This document shows positions 36,896-46,566 of a DNA stretch of 60,701 nucleotides, piece after piece (position 1 is the stretch's first letter; each line of letters starts with the position of its first letter). The DNA is taken from the NCBI GenBank assembly GCA_024278765.1, contig JAJRSM010000007.1, forward strand, positions 1-60,701, written 5' to 3'. A program made the position numbers and the translations under genes. Source of the DNA: Deltaproteobacteria bacterium (GTDB lineage Bacteria > Desulfobacterota > GWC2-55-46 > DRQE01). The notes beneath the pieces were generated by a model that saw only the letters and a list, made by a program, of their open reading frames with translations, had not been told where the DNA came from and made no database searches.

Positions 36896-38170
36896 TTAAA
36901 AGCCGCCCTTAACCATGCACCGGCCATTTTCAACGTGATAGACAAACTCTTCTCTGAAGTGCTTCAAGCAACCCCGCAAGGCCATCACAGCACCGTCACC
37001 AAGCGGACAGAAGGTACGGCCAAAGATATTGTCGCAGAGCCTTTCAAGCTCTTCAACATCCCCGGGACGCCCCTCGCCGTTCTCCATGCGTTCAAGTATC
37101 TGCGTCATCCAGATAGTACCCTCACGACACGGTGTGCATTTACCGCAGGACTCATGGCTGAAAAACCTATTGATTATATAAGATGTCCTTACCATACAGG
37201 TAGTATCATCCATAACAATAACAGCACCAGAGCCGAGCATGCTACCAGCCTGCGCCATAGTATCAAAGTCCATGGAAAGGTCCAGATCCTTTTCAACAAG
37301 CATCGGTGCCGTAACACCACCCGGGATCACGGCCTTGAACTTCCGACCAGCCTTTATGCCACCACAGACCTCATAGATTATCTCTCTGCCCGTTGTACCC
37401 ATCGGCAACTCATAGACGCCGGGCTTTTCAATATGACCGCTTACACAAAAAAGCTTTGGCCCCGGGCTCTTCTCAGGCCCCATATTCGCGAACCACTTAG
37501 AGCCCTTCCTGATAATCCCCGGAATACACGCCAAGCTCTCAACATTATTGATGACCGTAGGCTTACCGTTCAAGCCAGCAAGTGCCGGAAACGGAGGCTT
37601 CTTACGAGGCTGGCCCCGGTAACCCTCAATAGATTCCAGGAGTGCCGTCTCCTCACCACATATATATGCCCCGTAACCCCTGTGTACATACATATCAAGC
37701 GAGAAATCCGTGCCCATTATATTCTTACCGAGATAACCTTTTTCGTAGGCCTCTTCTATTGCCTGCTCCAGGATCTGCGCACCGTACTCAAACTCACCCC
37801 TAATATAGATATATGATTTATCCGAATTTATCGCATGGCAGGTTATAGCCATCCCTTCTATAAGTAGATGCGGATCTTTCTCAATGATAATCCTATCCTT
37901 AAACGTCCCGGGCTCACCCTCATCGGCGTTACAGCAGAGGTACTTCTGGAGTGACGGATCCTTCGGAATAAAGCTCCACTTAAGGCCAGCCGGAAAACCC
38001 GCACCGCCTCTACCACGAAGCCCCGAGTCCTTTACCAGCTGAACGAGATCATCTCGTCCCATAGCAAGGGCCTTACGAAGGTCTTCGTAACCACCACCGG
38101 CCAGATAGGTATCTAGCTTATGGGAGTTCGGTTTATCGACATTATGTAGGAGTATCTTTTCCACAGCCAT
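36896..38170 (-). CDS. nuoF: NADH-quinone oxidoreductase subunit F
   Basis: This NADH- and FMN-binding subunit has 424 residues. The NADH site GLRGRGGAGFPAGLKW is near the N-terminus, the FMN-binding region has CNADEGEPGTFKDR and YICGEETALLESIEG, and cluster N3 ligands lie in SCGKCTPCREG. The start codon overlaps the nuoE stop as TAATG. Confidence 0.97.
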   Translation of the reverse strand: MAVEKILLHNVDKPNSHKLDTYLAGGGYEDLRKALAMGRDDLVQLVKDSGLRGRGGAGFPAGLKWSFIPKDPSLQKYLCCNADEGEPGTFKDRIIIEKDPHLLIEGMAITCHAINSDKSYIYIRGEFEYGAQILEQAIEEAYEKGYLGKNIMGTDFSLDMYVHRGYGAYICGEETALLESIEGYRGQPRKKPPFPALAGLNGKPTVINNVESLACIPGIIRKGSKWFANMGPEKSPGPKLFCVSGHIEKPGVYELPMGTTGREIIYEVCGGIKAGRKFKAVIPGGVTAPMLVEKDLDLSMDFDTMAQAGSMLGSGAVIVMDDTTCMVRTSYIINRFFSHESCGKCTPCREGTIWMTQILERMENGEGRPGDVEELERLCDNIFGRTFCPLGDGAVMALRGCLKHFREEFVYHVENGRCMVKGGF

Positions 38171-38637
38171 TACTCAAAACCATCCAGTATCTCTATTACG
38201 TTACGCTCGGTGAGATCCTCATAGAACTCTTCATTTACCTGCATCATCGGGGCTGTGCCGCAACTGCCAAGACACTGCACCCGAGAAAGCGTATACCGCT
38301 TATCCGCCGTGGTCTCACCGACCTTTATCTTAAGATGCCTCTCTATAACCGTTATGATATGCTCGGCCCCTACCAGAGCGCACGGCAGATTTTCACAGAC
38401 CTGTACGTGGTACTTACCAACAGGACGCTCGACATTATACATAGTATAAAAACCGCCGATCTCATCAAGCTCTATAGGCTTCATATCCAGCATCTCGGCG
38501 ATCTCAATAAGGTCTTCCTTAGTAAGATGACCGATCTCACGCTGAACTATCTGCATAGCCGTCATCGAGACCGAGTGCAGGTCAGAGTAATTGCCGTATA
38601 TCTTCTTTATTTTTTCTTTTGCGCAATCCGAGAGCAT
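38170..38637 (-). CDS. nuoE: NADH-quinone oxidoreductase subunit E
   Basis: This 155-residue 24-kDa-type subunit carries the 2Fe-2S cluster N1a. Ligand motifs are CENLPCALVG and CLGSCGTAPMM, together with VNEEFYEDLT. It is coupled to nuoF by TAATG and sits 37 bases downstream of nuoD. Confidence 0.96.
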   Translation of the reverse strand: MLSDCAKEKIKKIYGNYSDLHSVSMTAMQIVQREIGHLTKEDLIEIAEMLDMKPIELDEIGGFYTMYNVERPVGKYHVQVCENLPCALVGAEHIITVIERHLKIKVGETTADKRYTLSRVQCLGSCGTAPMMQVNEEFYEDLTERNVIEILDGFE

Positions 38638-38674
38638 TTTTCAACATCCATAAAACTATTTTTCTGCAAATCAG

Positions 38675-39895
38675 CTACTTATCACATTCCCCAAATACAG
38701 GATCCAGACTCGATATGATAGCAACGACATCTGCCATATACTCGCCCTTTGCCAAGTGGTGCGTTGACTGAAGATTAACAAATGTCGGAGACCTGATCTT
38801 AAGCCTCTCGGGCTTTTCTCCGCCGTTACTCTTAATATAAAAACCAAGCTCGCCTTTAGGTGCTTCTATCGCGTGATAGGCCTCGCCTTCAGAAACCTTA
38901 AAGCCGTGCGAGACATATTTAAAGTGATGGATAAGTTCTTCCATATTGTTATAGACCTCGTCTTTTGGCGGAGGTACTATCTCCGGCATATCCACGACAA
39001 CAGGGCCTTCCGGGAGCTTTTCAAGGCACTGGCTTATTATACGTATGGTCTGGCGCATCTCGGCGATCCTTACCAGATAGCGGTCAAAACAATCACCTAC
39101 CGAGCCGACCGGGACCTCAAAGTCAAGCTTGTCGTAGATAAGATACGGCTCATCTTTACGAATATCCCAAGGAACACCGCTTGCTCGCAGATTAGGGCCA
39201 GTAAGCCCCAGATCAATCGCATCATTGGCAGAGACTATCCCGACATTCTTATTCCTCTTTATCCAAACCCTGTTGCCTGTTATAAGCCTCTCGTACTCAT
39301 CGATACGCTCGGGCATATACTCCATAAGTTCTTTGCATTTTGTAAGAAACTCTTCGTTTGCATCCCACCGCACGCCGCCGATCCTCATATAACTGAGCGT
39401 CATACGCGCCCCGCAGATCATCTCAAAGAGATCCATTATCATCTCTCTTTCTCTGAAGGCATACAGAAGCACCGTCATAGCCCCGAGATCAACGCCCCAC
39501 GCGCCGATACAGACCAGATGCCCGGCAAGCCTAGAGAGCTCGGCGCAAAGCACACGCAAGTACTGTGCACGCTCAGGGACCTCCAGATCCATTACCTTCT
39601 CTACTGCCAGCACATAGCCCAGATTATTGCTCATCGAGCTCATATAATCGAGTCTATCGGTATAAGGGACAAACTGATGATAGAGCAGGTTCTCGGCAAT
39701 CTTTTCGGTCCCTCTATGCAGATAACCAATATCAGGATCAGCCCACGTAACCTTCTCGCCCTGAAGACCCAGAAGCAGATGCAACACGCCATGCGCAGAA
39801 GGATGCTGAGGACCGAAACTAAGGGTCATCTCCTTAGTACTTACGGCCTCTTCGTCATCAAATTCATCTCGAATATTTTTTTTATCGTCTATCAT
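38675..39895 (-). CDS. nuoD: NADH-quinone oxidoreductase subunit D
   Basis: This 49-kDa-type subunit forms part of the quinone site. It has 406 residues. SFGPQHPSAHGVL near the N-terminus holds the quinone-site His, and LDYMSSMSNNLGY and RIGGVRWD are conserved. It is nuoD alone, not a nuoCD fusion. Confidence 0.97.
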   Translation of the reverse strand: MIDDKKNIRDEFDDEEAVSTKEMTLSFGPQHPSAHGVLHLLLGLQGEKVTWADPDIGYLHRGTEKIAENLLYHQFVPYTDRLDYMSSMSNNLGYVLAVEKVMDLEVPERAQYLRVLCAELSRLAGHLVCIGAWGVDLGAMTVLLYAFREREMIMDLFEMICGARMTLSYMRIGGVRWDANEEFLTKCKELMEYMPERIDEYERLITGNRVWIKRNKNVGIVSANDAIDLGLTGPNLRASGVPWDIRKDEPYLIYDKLDFEVPVGSVGDCFDRYLVRIAEMRQTIRIISQCLEKLPEGPVVVDMPEIVPPPKDEVYNNMEELIHHFKYVSHGFKVSEGEAYHAIEAPKGELGFYIKSNGGEKPERLKIRSPTFVNLQSTHHLAKGEYMADVVAIISSLDPVFGECDK

Positions 39896-39915
39896 AATAT
39901 ACTGTTCAAGCTGCC

Positions 39916-40428
39916 TTATCTTTCTTCGCCATTAGGGTTATATTTGTCTTTATATCCTCTAAGCGGAAAATCTTTCCTTAGCGGAAAACCATCAAAGTCC
40001 TCCGGCAAATAAATCCGCCTAAGATCCGGATGACCTTTAAATACAATCCCAAACATATCGTATGCCTCTCGCTCCGCCCAACCGGCACTGCGCCAGACCT
40101 TGGTCACGGAATCAATCTCTTCATTCTCTTTAACCCGTACCCTCAAGCGAAGCCTCAACCTACTTTCCATCGCCAGTAACTGATATATAACCTCAAAGCG
40201 CGGGCAGCTCTCGCCACTTTCCGCACCTATCAGATCACTCAAAGCATTCATCTTAAAGTCTGGCTCACTCTTAAGTGAATGGCAGACGCCGAGGATTGCT
40301 TCCTTTTTTATCGTATACGTCACCTCGGCCCTGACGCGGTCTACGACTGTACCGAGGATATCGGCAGCGAACCTCTTTTTAAAGGTTACGATCAGTGTAT
40401 TCTCTTCTAATTCCGTAAGCTCTCTCAC
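39916..40428 (-). CDS. nuoC: NADH-quinone oxidoreductase subunit C
   Basis: This 30-kDa-type subunit has 170 residues. The signature is [20 protein letters not shown] followed by [17 protein letters not shown]. The start is GTG, overlapping the nuoB stop as GTGA. It lies 20 bases before nuoD. Confidence 0.96.
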   Translation of the reverse strand: MRELTELEENTLIVTFKKRFAADILGTVVDRVRAEVTYTIKKEAILGVCHSLKSEPDFKMNALSDLIGAESGESCPRFEVIYQLLAMESRLRLRLRVRVKENEEIDSVTKVWRSAGWAEREAYDMFGIVFKGHPDLRRIYLPEDFDGFPLRKDFPLRGYKDKYNPNGEER

Positions 40429-40964
40429 GCGCCGCCACCTCCTCGCCTTCTAAGGAGTTCGGGGTTTTCCTTCCTGATCTTCTCCTGCAACTGCAAAAAA
40501 GCATAGAGTAGAGCGTCAGGGCGCGGAGGACAACCCGGGACAAATACATCAACAGGGATGACAAGCTCTGTACCCTGAACGACTGAATATGTATTATAAG
40601 GGCCACCTGCCGAGGCACAGCCGCCCATTGCGATCACCCAGCGAGGCTCTGACATCTGATCATAAAGACGCTTAACAGCCGGTGCTATCTTCTTGGTCAT
40701 AGTCCCGGCGACGACCATCACATCGGACTGGCGTGGAGAGGGCCTGAAGATTATACCCATCCTATCAAGGTCGTAACGCGAACAGGCCGTTGCCATCATC
40801 TCGATAGCGCAACAGGCCAGACCAAAGGTCAAGGGCCATAGCGAAGACTGACGCCCCCAACTGGAGACGGCATTCGTGACCGGATTCTCTCTAATCATCT
40901 GAGAGATTTGATCTAAGGTTGTAAACTGCGCTACACCTTCAACTGGATTACCTTTAACTAGCAT
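40425..40964 (-). CDS. nuoB: NADH-quinone oxidoreductase subunit B
   Basis: This subunit carries cluster N2, the last Fe-S cluster before quinone. It has 179 residues. The ligands are in [19 protein letters not shown] and [18 protein letters not shown] precedes the ATG. The C-terminus is Arg/Gly rich. It is coupled to nuoC. Confidence 0.97.
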   Translation of the reverse strand: MLVKGNPVEGVAQFTTLDQISQMIRENPVTNAVSSWGRQSSLWPLTFGLACCAIEMMATACSRYDLDRMGIIFRPSPRQSDVMVVAGTMTKKIAPAVKRLYDQMSEPRWVIAMGGCASAGGPYNTYSVVQGTELVIPVDVFVPGCPPRPDALLYAFLQLQEKIRKENPELLRRRGGGGA

Positions 40965-41012
40965 AGACTCCTTCCAATAAATTCCTAACGTCTTTACAGC
41001 ACCCGGATCAAA

Positions 41013-41378
41013 CTACAGCCAATCAAGAGCGCCCTTGCCCCACGCATATACAAGTCCCACAGAGAGTATCCCGATAAAGACGAACATCTCTATGAAGGCT
41101 AGCGTTGCGATGGTCGGATCCCCAAGGATCACGGCCCACGGAAATAGAAACAAGGTCTCGACATCAAATAATATAAATAGGATTGCGATAACAAAGAAGT
41201 GGACTTTATAATGACCGGTATTGGACTCACCTTTACTCTCAATACCACACTCCCATGACGTAAGCTTCTCAGCATAGGGGTTCTTTGGTCTTACAAGTGA
41301 GCTGACAAACAGTACTCCAATCGCCACAACGGTGATGAAGCCTGTCATAAAAAGTACTGGCACGTAAGTAAGAAGCAT
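41013..41378 (-). CDS. nuoA: NADH-quinone oxidoreductase subunit A
   Basis: This is the first gene of the complex I operon. The 121-residue protein has three membrane helices; KLTSWECGIESKGESN and FVIAILFILFDVETLFLFPW are the NuoA signatures. The promoter should lie in the 282-base gap upstream, but no clear -35/-10 pair stands out. Confidence 0.96.
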   Translation of the reverse strand: MLLTYVPVLFMTGFITVVAIGVLFVSSLVRPKNPYAEKLTSWECGIESKGESNTGHYKVHFFVIAILFILFDVETLFLFPWAVILGDPTIATLAFIEMFVFIGILSVGLVYAWGKGALDWL

Positions 41379-41582
41379 ATTCTCTTTCCCTTAGTAAGTT
41401 TAGTAAACCAGTATAAGCGGTGTTATTAAGGTATTCAAGTTACTGGGGCATACTACAGGCTACTTTCCCCATAATACTCATTATGCAAGGGGATACTAAA
41501 ACACAGGGCTAGGATTGTCAAGGATAAAAATGTATACAGTATACGGACAAATAAATACTAAACGCGCCTTCCCTATTAGGCT

Positions 41583-41613
41583 TTAGCAATTTTCTGTGAT
41601 AGAGAATTGCTAA
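41583..41613. other. inverted repeat upstream of nuoA
   Basis: TTAGCAATT (41583-41591) and AATTGCTAA (41605-41613) form a stem with further pairing inside. It lies between the hydrolase stop and the nuoA start. It could be a terminator for the hydrolase gene or an operator for nuoA; no strong U tract follows. Confidence 0.45.
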
Positions 41614-41660
41614 GACTAGCCATAAAAAACAAAGTTAAAATAAAAAAATCAGTTAAGCGC

Positions 41661-42464
41661 CTAAAAAATATCCTGCCGCATATCTCTAAATATATGATTT
41701 TTAGGGGTTATTTTCTTATCCCTAGCATCTGCAACATTAATATTGGCCATTGCAAAAGCCGTGCGCCTACTCGCGGCCCGCAAAAGAACCTCGCCTCGCG
41801 GCGTTACTATCTGACTCTTTCCTATAAAGGTCAGGGCATCACCAGCGCCTCTATCTTCCGTACCTACTCTATTGGCTGTAATTGCAAAAACCCTGTTTTC
41901 CAGACAGCGGGTAATCATTGCCTGCGGACAATTTGGCAAGACCAGATTAGACGGATGACATAATATATCAACCCCTTTAAGGGCCAGAGCCCGTGCTACC
42001 TCAGGGTAGATCCAGTCATAACAGATCATCATTCCGATTCGCGCCTTACCGATATTTACGACCTCAAGCGGGATATCCCCTGGGTTAAAGATTGACTTTT
42101 CATTCCAGAATAGATGGGCCTTACGGTAGACCGATATAAGGCCCTTAGGGCCGATCAAGACAGGCGAATTATAGAGTTTTTTGCCACAACGCTCGGCCAG
42201 GCCGGCAACGATATGCAGATTACGCTCTTTTGCCAGAGCAGAGAGCCTCTGTACGCTATAGCCACTTTTCAAATCTTCTGCCAACGTACGCAACTCTTTT
42301 TTAGAGGTAAATTGATAGCCAGTCGAGAAGAGCTCTGGCAAGACCAAAAGCTCAAGACCTGCTGTATCACTACGCCCGAGCCTTTTGATAACCCTATCCA
42401 GATTACCACACAGATCACCAAAGACAGGTTTGGTCTGCAAAAACCCTACCTTTATAACAGCCAT
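41661..42464 (-). CDS. carbon-nitrogen hydrolase (nitrilase superfamily)
   Basis: It hydrolyses an amide or nitrile; the substrate cannot be told from sequence. It has 267 residues from ATG 42464, chosen because GAGAGG lies just upstream (a GTG two codons earlier is possible). The Glu-Lys-Cys triad lies in LVLPELFSTG, VYRKAHLF and MMICYDWIYPE. Length and motifs fit a stand-alone amidase (YafV/beta-alanine synthase-like range). It is upstream of nuoA and downstream of the metal ABC cluster, with no obvious link to either. Confidence 0.88.
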   Translation of the reverse strand: MAVIKVGFLQTKPVFGDLCGNLDRVIKRLGRSDTAGLELLVLPELFSTGYQFTSKKELRTLAEDLKSGYSVQRLSALAKERNLHIVAGLAERCGKKLYNSPVLIGPKGLISVYRKAHLFWNEKSIFNPGDIPLEVVNIGKARIGMMICYDWIYPEVARALALKGVDILCHPSNLVLPNCPQAMITRCLENRVFAITANRVGTEDRGAGDALTFIGKSQIVTPRGEVLLRAASRRTAFAMANINVADARDKKITPKNHIFRDMRQDIF

Positions 42465-42594
42465 AGCCACGACCTCTCAATATGTTTTGCTTTACTTTGC
42501 TAGAGTATACATGACAAAAAGGCAAGCTGCAAAGACAAAGTAATAGAACTTTAAAAGACGCCCCCTCCTTTAAAGATTAAAAGATAGGGGCTCT

Positions 42595-43410
42595 TCAAAC
42601 AACCACCTGCTTACTGCCTTTACAACGTCCCTTAAGGCCCTTTACTGCCAGCAAAACAAAGAATATCAGACTTAACAATAATATAATAAGTGGAGAGGTA
42701 GGCAGGTCGTATAAATATGACAGGATTATCCCAAAAACACTCACCACAACGCCGACGCACCAGCCGCCGAGCAAGACCACGCCCGGCCTTCTGGTATAAA
42801 GCCTACCGATAAGGGCTGGGATAACAAGCATGGCAAAGACAAGAAGTATGCCACCAAGCTTTACCGAGCTTACCAGTACAAAAGCAAAACTCAGGAAGAA
42901 TATAAACTCCCATATATAGCCCCCCTTGCCCTCTCGTGTCAGCTCAAAGAACCTGCGCCTAAAGACAAGATGGATCACCCCAATAATGAAGTAGAGGATA
43001 AAGGAATAGAGAATATCACGCGGAGCGAGCCAGAGGATATTCCCGCTTAAGATGGCCTTGAACTCTTCCAGCCCATGAGGAGAACTACTCAAGACCAGAA
43101 TACTGGCCGAGAGCGAGAAGATATACAGCACCCCGATAAAGGCCTCTATATTGGTAATGCGCGCTATATACCGGGACAAAGAAAGTATTGCGGCACCGAT
43201 AACGGCAAAGCCAACTGAGAAGAGATAGCTTCCATTATCACCAAGCCCAATCAAAAACGATACGGCTATACCAAGCCCAATGAACTGAGCAAGTGATAGA
43301 TCTACAAAGATAATCCCTCGCTCCAGCATATGCACACCAAAATAGGTATGTATCGCGATAAGCATTACACATGCCAAAAACGGGTATGTTAAAAAACCAA
43401 TTGTCTCCAC
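42595..43410 (-). CDS. ABC-3 family metal transporter permease (ZnuB-like)
   Basis: This inner-membrane permease imports Zn2+ (or Mn2+/Fe2+). It has 271 residues with about 8 helices. I start it at GTG 43410 because a perfect AGGAGG lies four bases upstream; the frame extends 22 codons further. LERGIIFVDLSLAQFIGLG and GGILLVFAMLVIPALIGRL are typical of the family. The periplasmic binding protein is directly upstream. No ATPase gene (znuC) lies in the window, so the energising subunit must be elsewhere. Confidence 0.88.
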   Translation of the reverse strand: METIGFLTYPFLACVMLIAIHTYFGVHMLERGIIFVDLSLAQFIGLGIAVSFLIGLGDNGSYLFSVGFAVIGAAILSLSRYIARITNIEAFIGVLYIFSLSASILVLSSSPHGLEEFKAILSGNILWLAPRDILYSFILYFIIGVIHLVFRRRFFELTREGKGGYIWEFIFFLSFAFVLVSSVKLGGILLVFAMLVIPALIGRLYTRRPGVVLLGGWCVGVVVSVFGIILSYLYDLPTSPLIILLLSLIFFVLLAVKGLKGRCKGSKQVVV

Positions 43411-43550
43411 GATTCCTCCTATTTTAAAGACCCGAATGACATTTAAGCCCGAAGGGCCTTTAAATATCGAAAACACAGACCATCTACTTGCTGGACGTTA
43501 AGCCCAAAGGGCCTTGAAGCCCGAAGGGCCGTCTAATTTTCAACAGACTA

Positions 43551-44480
43551 TTATCTACCTAAAGAACTTAAAGGCCGAATGGCCCGGATGGCCCGGATGA
43601 CCCGGTCCATAAACTCAAACCAGTCTTCATCTGTATTGGTAAGACCAGCCCCCACGTCATGGGGCAGGTCAATTATATTAGTACCGGTCTCTCTAGCCAA
43701 CCAGCGAGCCTGGCGACGACCATAGTAGCTAGCGGTCAAGATCGCTGCCACGTGATTATCCTTTGTTAGCCCGACCAACCTTTGGATATAACCGCTAGAG
43801 GGCGGTACGCCCGGGCGGGGCTCTATATAACCTATTATTTCAAAACTAAAATCACGGGCCAGATACTCAAAGAGCTTATGAAAGGCGATAAAGTTATTGC
43901 CTTTAAGGCTAGCACCACTCCATTCTTTACGTTTTTCCACCATCTTTGCTTTAAAAGCCTCTAGGTTATCTTTAAAAAAAGCAGCGTTTTCAGGGTCAGC
44001 GACGGCGAATGCCGCTGCAAGCCCCCCTGCCACACGCAGGACATTGCCGGGCGAGAAGTGATAATGCGGGTTGCCTTCGGAGTGGACATCTCCCATGCTG
44101 CGATCTACCAGAGCACCAGCGCCTATTATCTCTGCAATATCAAGAAACCTTGACGCATCTATATTACCTGCCCGTCCCGTGGCTATCGCCCGGTTGCGCG
44201 AAGACTCTATCAAGATCGGTAGATATCCGGCCTCTAACCCAAGGCCATTATAAATAAGGATATCGGCGCGACGCACCGCCAACAACATACTAGGCTTTGG
44301 CTGAATAAAATGCGGATCAAGCGAGGGCCTAACCAGCACTTTGACCTCTACCCTGCCACCTCCGATATCACGCGCAACGCTCCCTATCCGCGGCAGCGTT
44401 GCAACTACATTCAGAGCCGCCATGGCCGGGGTGGCCGTAAAGAATAACAACAGACTTAACATAAATATTATTCGTTTCAT
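43551..44480 (-). CDS. periplasmic metal-binding protein (ZnuA/TroA-like)
   Basis: This 309-residue protein has a signal peptide (MKRIIFMLSLLLFFTATPAMA), then the cluster A-I fold. Likely metal ligands are the His in LDPHFIQPKPS, NPHYHFSPGN, FIAFHKLFEY and an acidic residue near the end. The long His-rich loop of many ZnuA proteins is short here. A 9-base repeat near the 3' end gives RAIRAIR. AGGAGA precedes the start. It delivers metal, most likely zinc, to the permease downstream. Confidence 0.9.
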   Translation of the reverse strand: MKRIIFMLSLLLFFTATPAMAALNVVATLPRIGSVARDIGGGRVEVKVLVRPSLDPHFIQPKPSMLLAVRRADILIYNGLGLEAGYLPILIESSRNRAIATGRAGNIDASRFLDIAEIIGAGALVDRSMGDVHSEGNPHYHFSPGNVLRVAGGLAAAFAVADPENAAFFKDNLEAFKAKMVEKRKEWSGASLKGNNFIAFHKLFEYLARDFSFEIIGYIEPRPGVPPSSGYIQRLVGLTKDNHVAAILTASYYGRRQARWLARETGTNIIDLPHDVGAGLTNTDEDWFEFMDRVIRAIRAIRPLSSLGR

Positions 44481-44550
44481 TGATTACTCTCCTATATTCA
44501 ACACAACCACAGACGACATATAAGCCGCCTGCGGTTAGAAATGGTAGTGA

Positions 44551-46005
44551 TTAGAATGAATGCGCTCCGTGCGCGCCTATCCCGAGGATTAGCTGCAAAT
44601 ACAACTCATGGTTGGTCTCACCGGTCCTTGCCATCTCGTCGTAGTTGTACTGCAACCTGAGCCTCGTAAATTCGGTCGGGTTGAACTCAAGGCTGCCTGT
44701 CATACGCTCAGGGCTTGCGCCAAAGTCCTGATTTACGCCGTCCTTTATAAAGTCATCTTCAAAAAGGTCTAGGGCCTCGTACCTCGCACCTACTCTCCAC
44801 CGACCGAACTGATAGAAACCCTGCACGTAAAGGCCGTCCTGGCTACGCACAAGCCGCTCTACGCCGCTCGGATCAGTAGCGTCCGCGTAGTACCTGCCCG
44901 CTTGCCTACGAAGCAGATACTCCGTCTGCAGCGTCAGGGCCTTATCCTTAGACGGCCTCCACTTGTAGGTTAGCTCAGCGCCATATATCGTCGAGTCTGC
45001 TTTAAACTCACTATCACGCGCGATTGATCCGGTCTTTGTCTCTCCGCCCGCGACGGAAAATCCGGCAAGGACGGTACTGTTAACCCCTAAGTCCTTTGAG
45101 ACCTTCGCGAATGCCGCGTAGGCATGGGCGCCGTCTTCTGCGCCGTCGCCAAAGAGGACCTCATTGCTACCCTGCAAGAGCTCAAAGCCAAGCAGGGTAT
45201 AAATTGGCAGGGCCGGCATATACGTAAACTGTGCACCCTTTTCAACGAGTCCTTCCTCTCCAAAGAAGGCCAGGTAAGGCAACGGGGAATCAACAAAGTT
45301 CCACGCGTGCTGATGAAAGGCGTTGAAGCGGCCAAAGCCGCTCTTGAACTTACCTCCCTTGAGTTGCATGCCTCTTGGCAGAGCGGTCGTGACAAAATAC
45401 GCCTCTTCGACCTCAAGACCCGTCTCATTTATAGGGATCTTCGTATAGAGTTTCAGGTAAGGGTCGACCGGGGCAAATATAGCAAGCTCGACGCTCCTCA
45501 GGTTAAAGCCCTCTTTTCGGGCAGAGCCTGCCTCTTCGTTAAGGATACGGTAGCCGGGTATCTCGCGCGCATCGAGCTCGGCATCCGAGAGATTAGTACT
45601 ATAAAAGAAGGTATCCATATTAAGGCTTATTGACGGGTTCATCGAACTTTGAGAGCGGGGGGGACTTTGGAAACCGGAGGAACCGGGGACGTTCCTGGAA
45701 TTATTACCCAAGACCCCCCTGGACGCAGAGGCGACTATACGACTTACTAACCGGCCCTTATCTTCATCTTCCGGTAAGAGCCTGCCGTTAATAAGTTGCC
45801 GACGCGCGGCCTTGCCGTCTTTGAATTCCGGCTTAAGCCCTTGCCGAAGGCTCTGAATCACCGCCTCCTGGTTCTTTATTAACTTCCCTTGAGCCGCAAT
45901 GGCCCGCTCCAGTTTATTGACCCTCTCTTCTAAACTAATATTGCCTGCAAAAGCAGTTGTAGTAATTAAAAGCACCGCTACCAGTGCCGAAAAAAATATC
46001 TTCAT
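44551..46005 (-). CDS. outer-membrane porin next to the metal transporter
   Basis: This 484-residue protein from ATG 46005 has a clean signal peptide (MKIFFSALVAVLLITTTAFA). A coiled coil follows (SLEERVNKLERAIAAQGKLI), then a Ser/Pro/Gly-rich linker and a beta-rich barrel ending LYLQLILGIGAHGAHSF. An upstream in-frame start lacks the signal peptide. The layout is that of zinc-regulated or phosphate-selective-type porins. Position suggests it lets metal cross the outer membrane for the ZnuA-like protein. Confidence 0.8.
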   Translation of the reverse strand: MKIFFSALVAVLLITTTAFAGNISLEERVNKLERAIAAQGKLIKNQEAVIQSLRQGLKPEFKDGKAARRQLINGRLLPEDEDKGRLVSRIVASASRGVLGNNSRNVPGSSGFQSPPRSQSSMNPSISLNMDTFFYSTNLSDAELDAREIPGYRILNEEAGSARKEGFNLRSVELAIFAPVDPYLKLYTKIPINETGLEVEEAYFVTTALPRGMQLKGGKFKSGFGRFNAFHQHAWNFVDSPLPYLAFFGEEGLVEKGAQFTYMPALPIYTLLGFELLQGSNEVLFGDGAEDGAHAYAAFAKVSKDLGVNSTVLAGFSVAGGETKTGSIARDSEFKADSTIYGAELTYKWRPSKDKALTLQTEYLLRRQAGRYYADATDPSGVERLVRSQDGLYVQGFYQFGRWRVGARYEALDLFEDDFIKDGVNQDFGASPERMTGSLEFNPTEFTRLRLQYNYDEMARTGETNHELYLQLILGIGAHGAHSF

Positions 46006-46198
46006 AAATTCCTCCTGTTGGAGATTAAACTGCACAAAGGCAGATATCAAACACAGCCATAGGCTCGCTGTCGTACCCTGATAAGACTCAGGGGCAACCG
46101 CAGGCTGGGCGTAAATATGCCAGAATTAAACGCAGCAATAGACGCAGAAAGACTCACGCCTTACCACTCTCATTTTTCTTTTTTCAGGGTAATCCGTC

Positions 46199-46522
46199 TT
46201 AGACGGCAGGAGGTGCTCTTGGTGCGGAACTTCTTGATACGAGTCTATATACAACTCTCTCACCTTCAAGCTCAAGCGTGGCGAGATAATCAGCATATAC
46301 CGCTAGATCAACACCCGCTTCAGTGGTAAGAGCAGGGCTATGGGCAACGGTGGCGCAGGTTACGCAATCCATATTATGCGAGCGGGCATCATCATGGTGA
46401 TGAACAGCACCCACCATAAAGGTAAAGAGCATCGCTAAAACAACTACGCTGTGCAACGCCTTAGATCGCATATTGATTCGTCTAAACATAAGGTAAAAGA
46501 TCATACCAAAAAGACCCTTCAT
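46199..46522 (-). CDS. small exported His/Cys protein
   Basis: This is about 107 residues with a hydrophobic leader (HSVVVLAMLFTFMVGA), then HHHDDARSHNMDCVTCATVAH, a likely metal-binding stretch, and an acidic then basic tail. Such proteins occur in metal-resistance clusters, but I do not recognise a named family (DUF2946-like is possible). Start choice is uncertain: ATG at 46522, 46504 or 46471 are all in frame. It is the nearest gene to the porin and the TlpA-like gene. Confidence 0.65.
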   Translation of the reverse strand: MKGLFGMIFYLMFRRINMRSKALHSVVVLAMLFTFMVGAVHHHDDARSHNMDCVTCATVAHSPALTTEAGVDLAVYADYLATLELEGERVVYRLVSRSSAPRAPPAV

Positions 46523-46566
46523 ATTCAAGAACAGGAATAAGAAACAAGGGCACTCTTTTGCTCAGG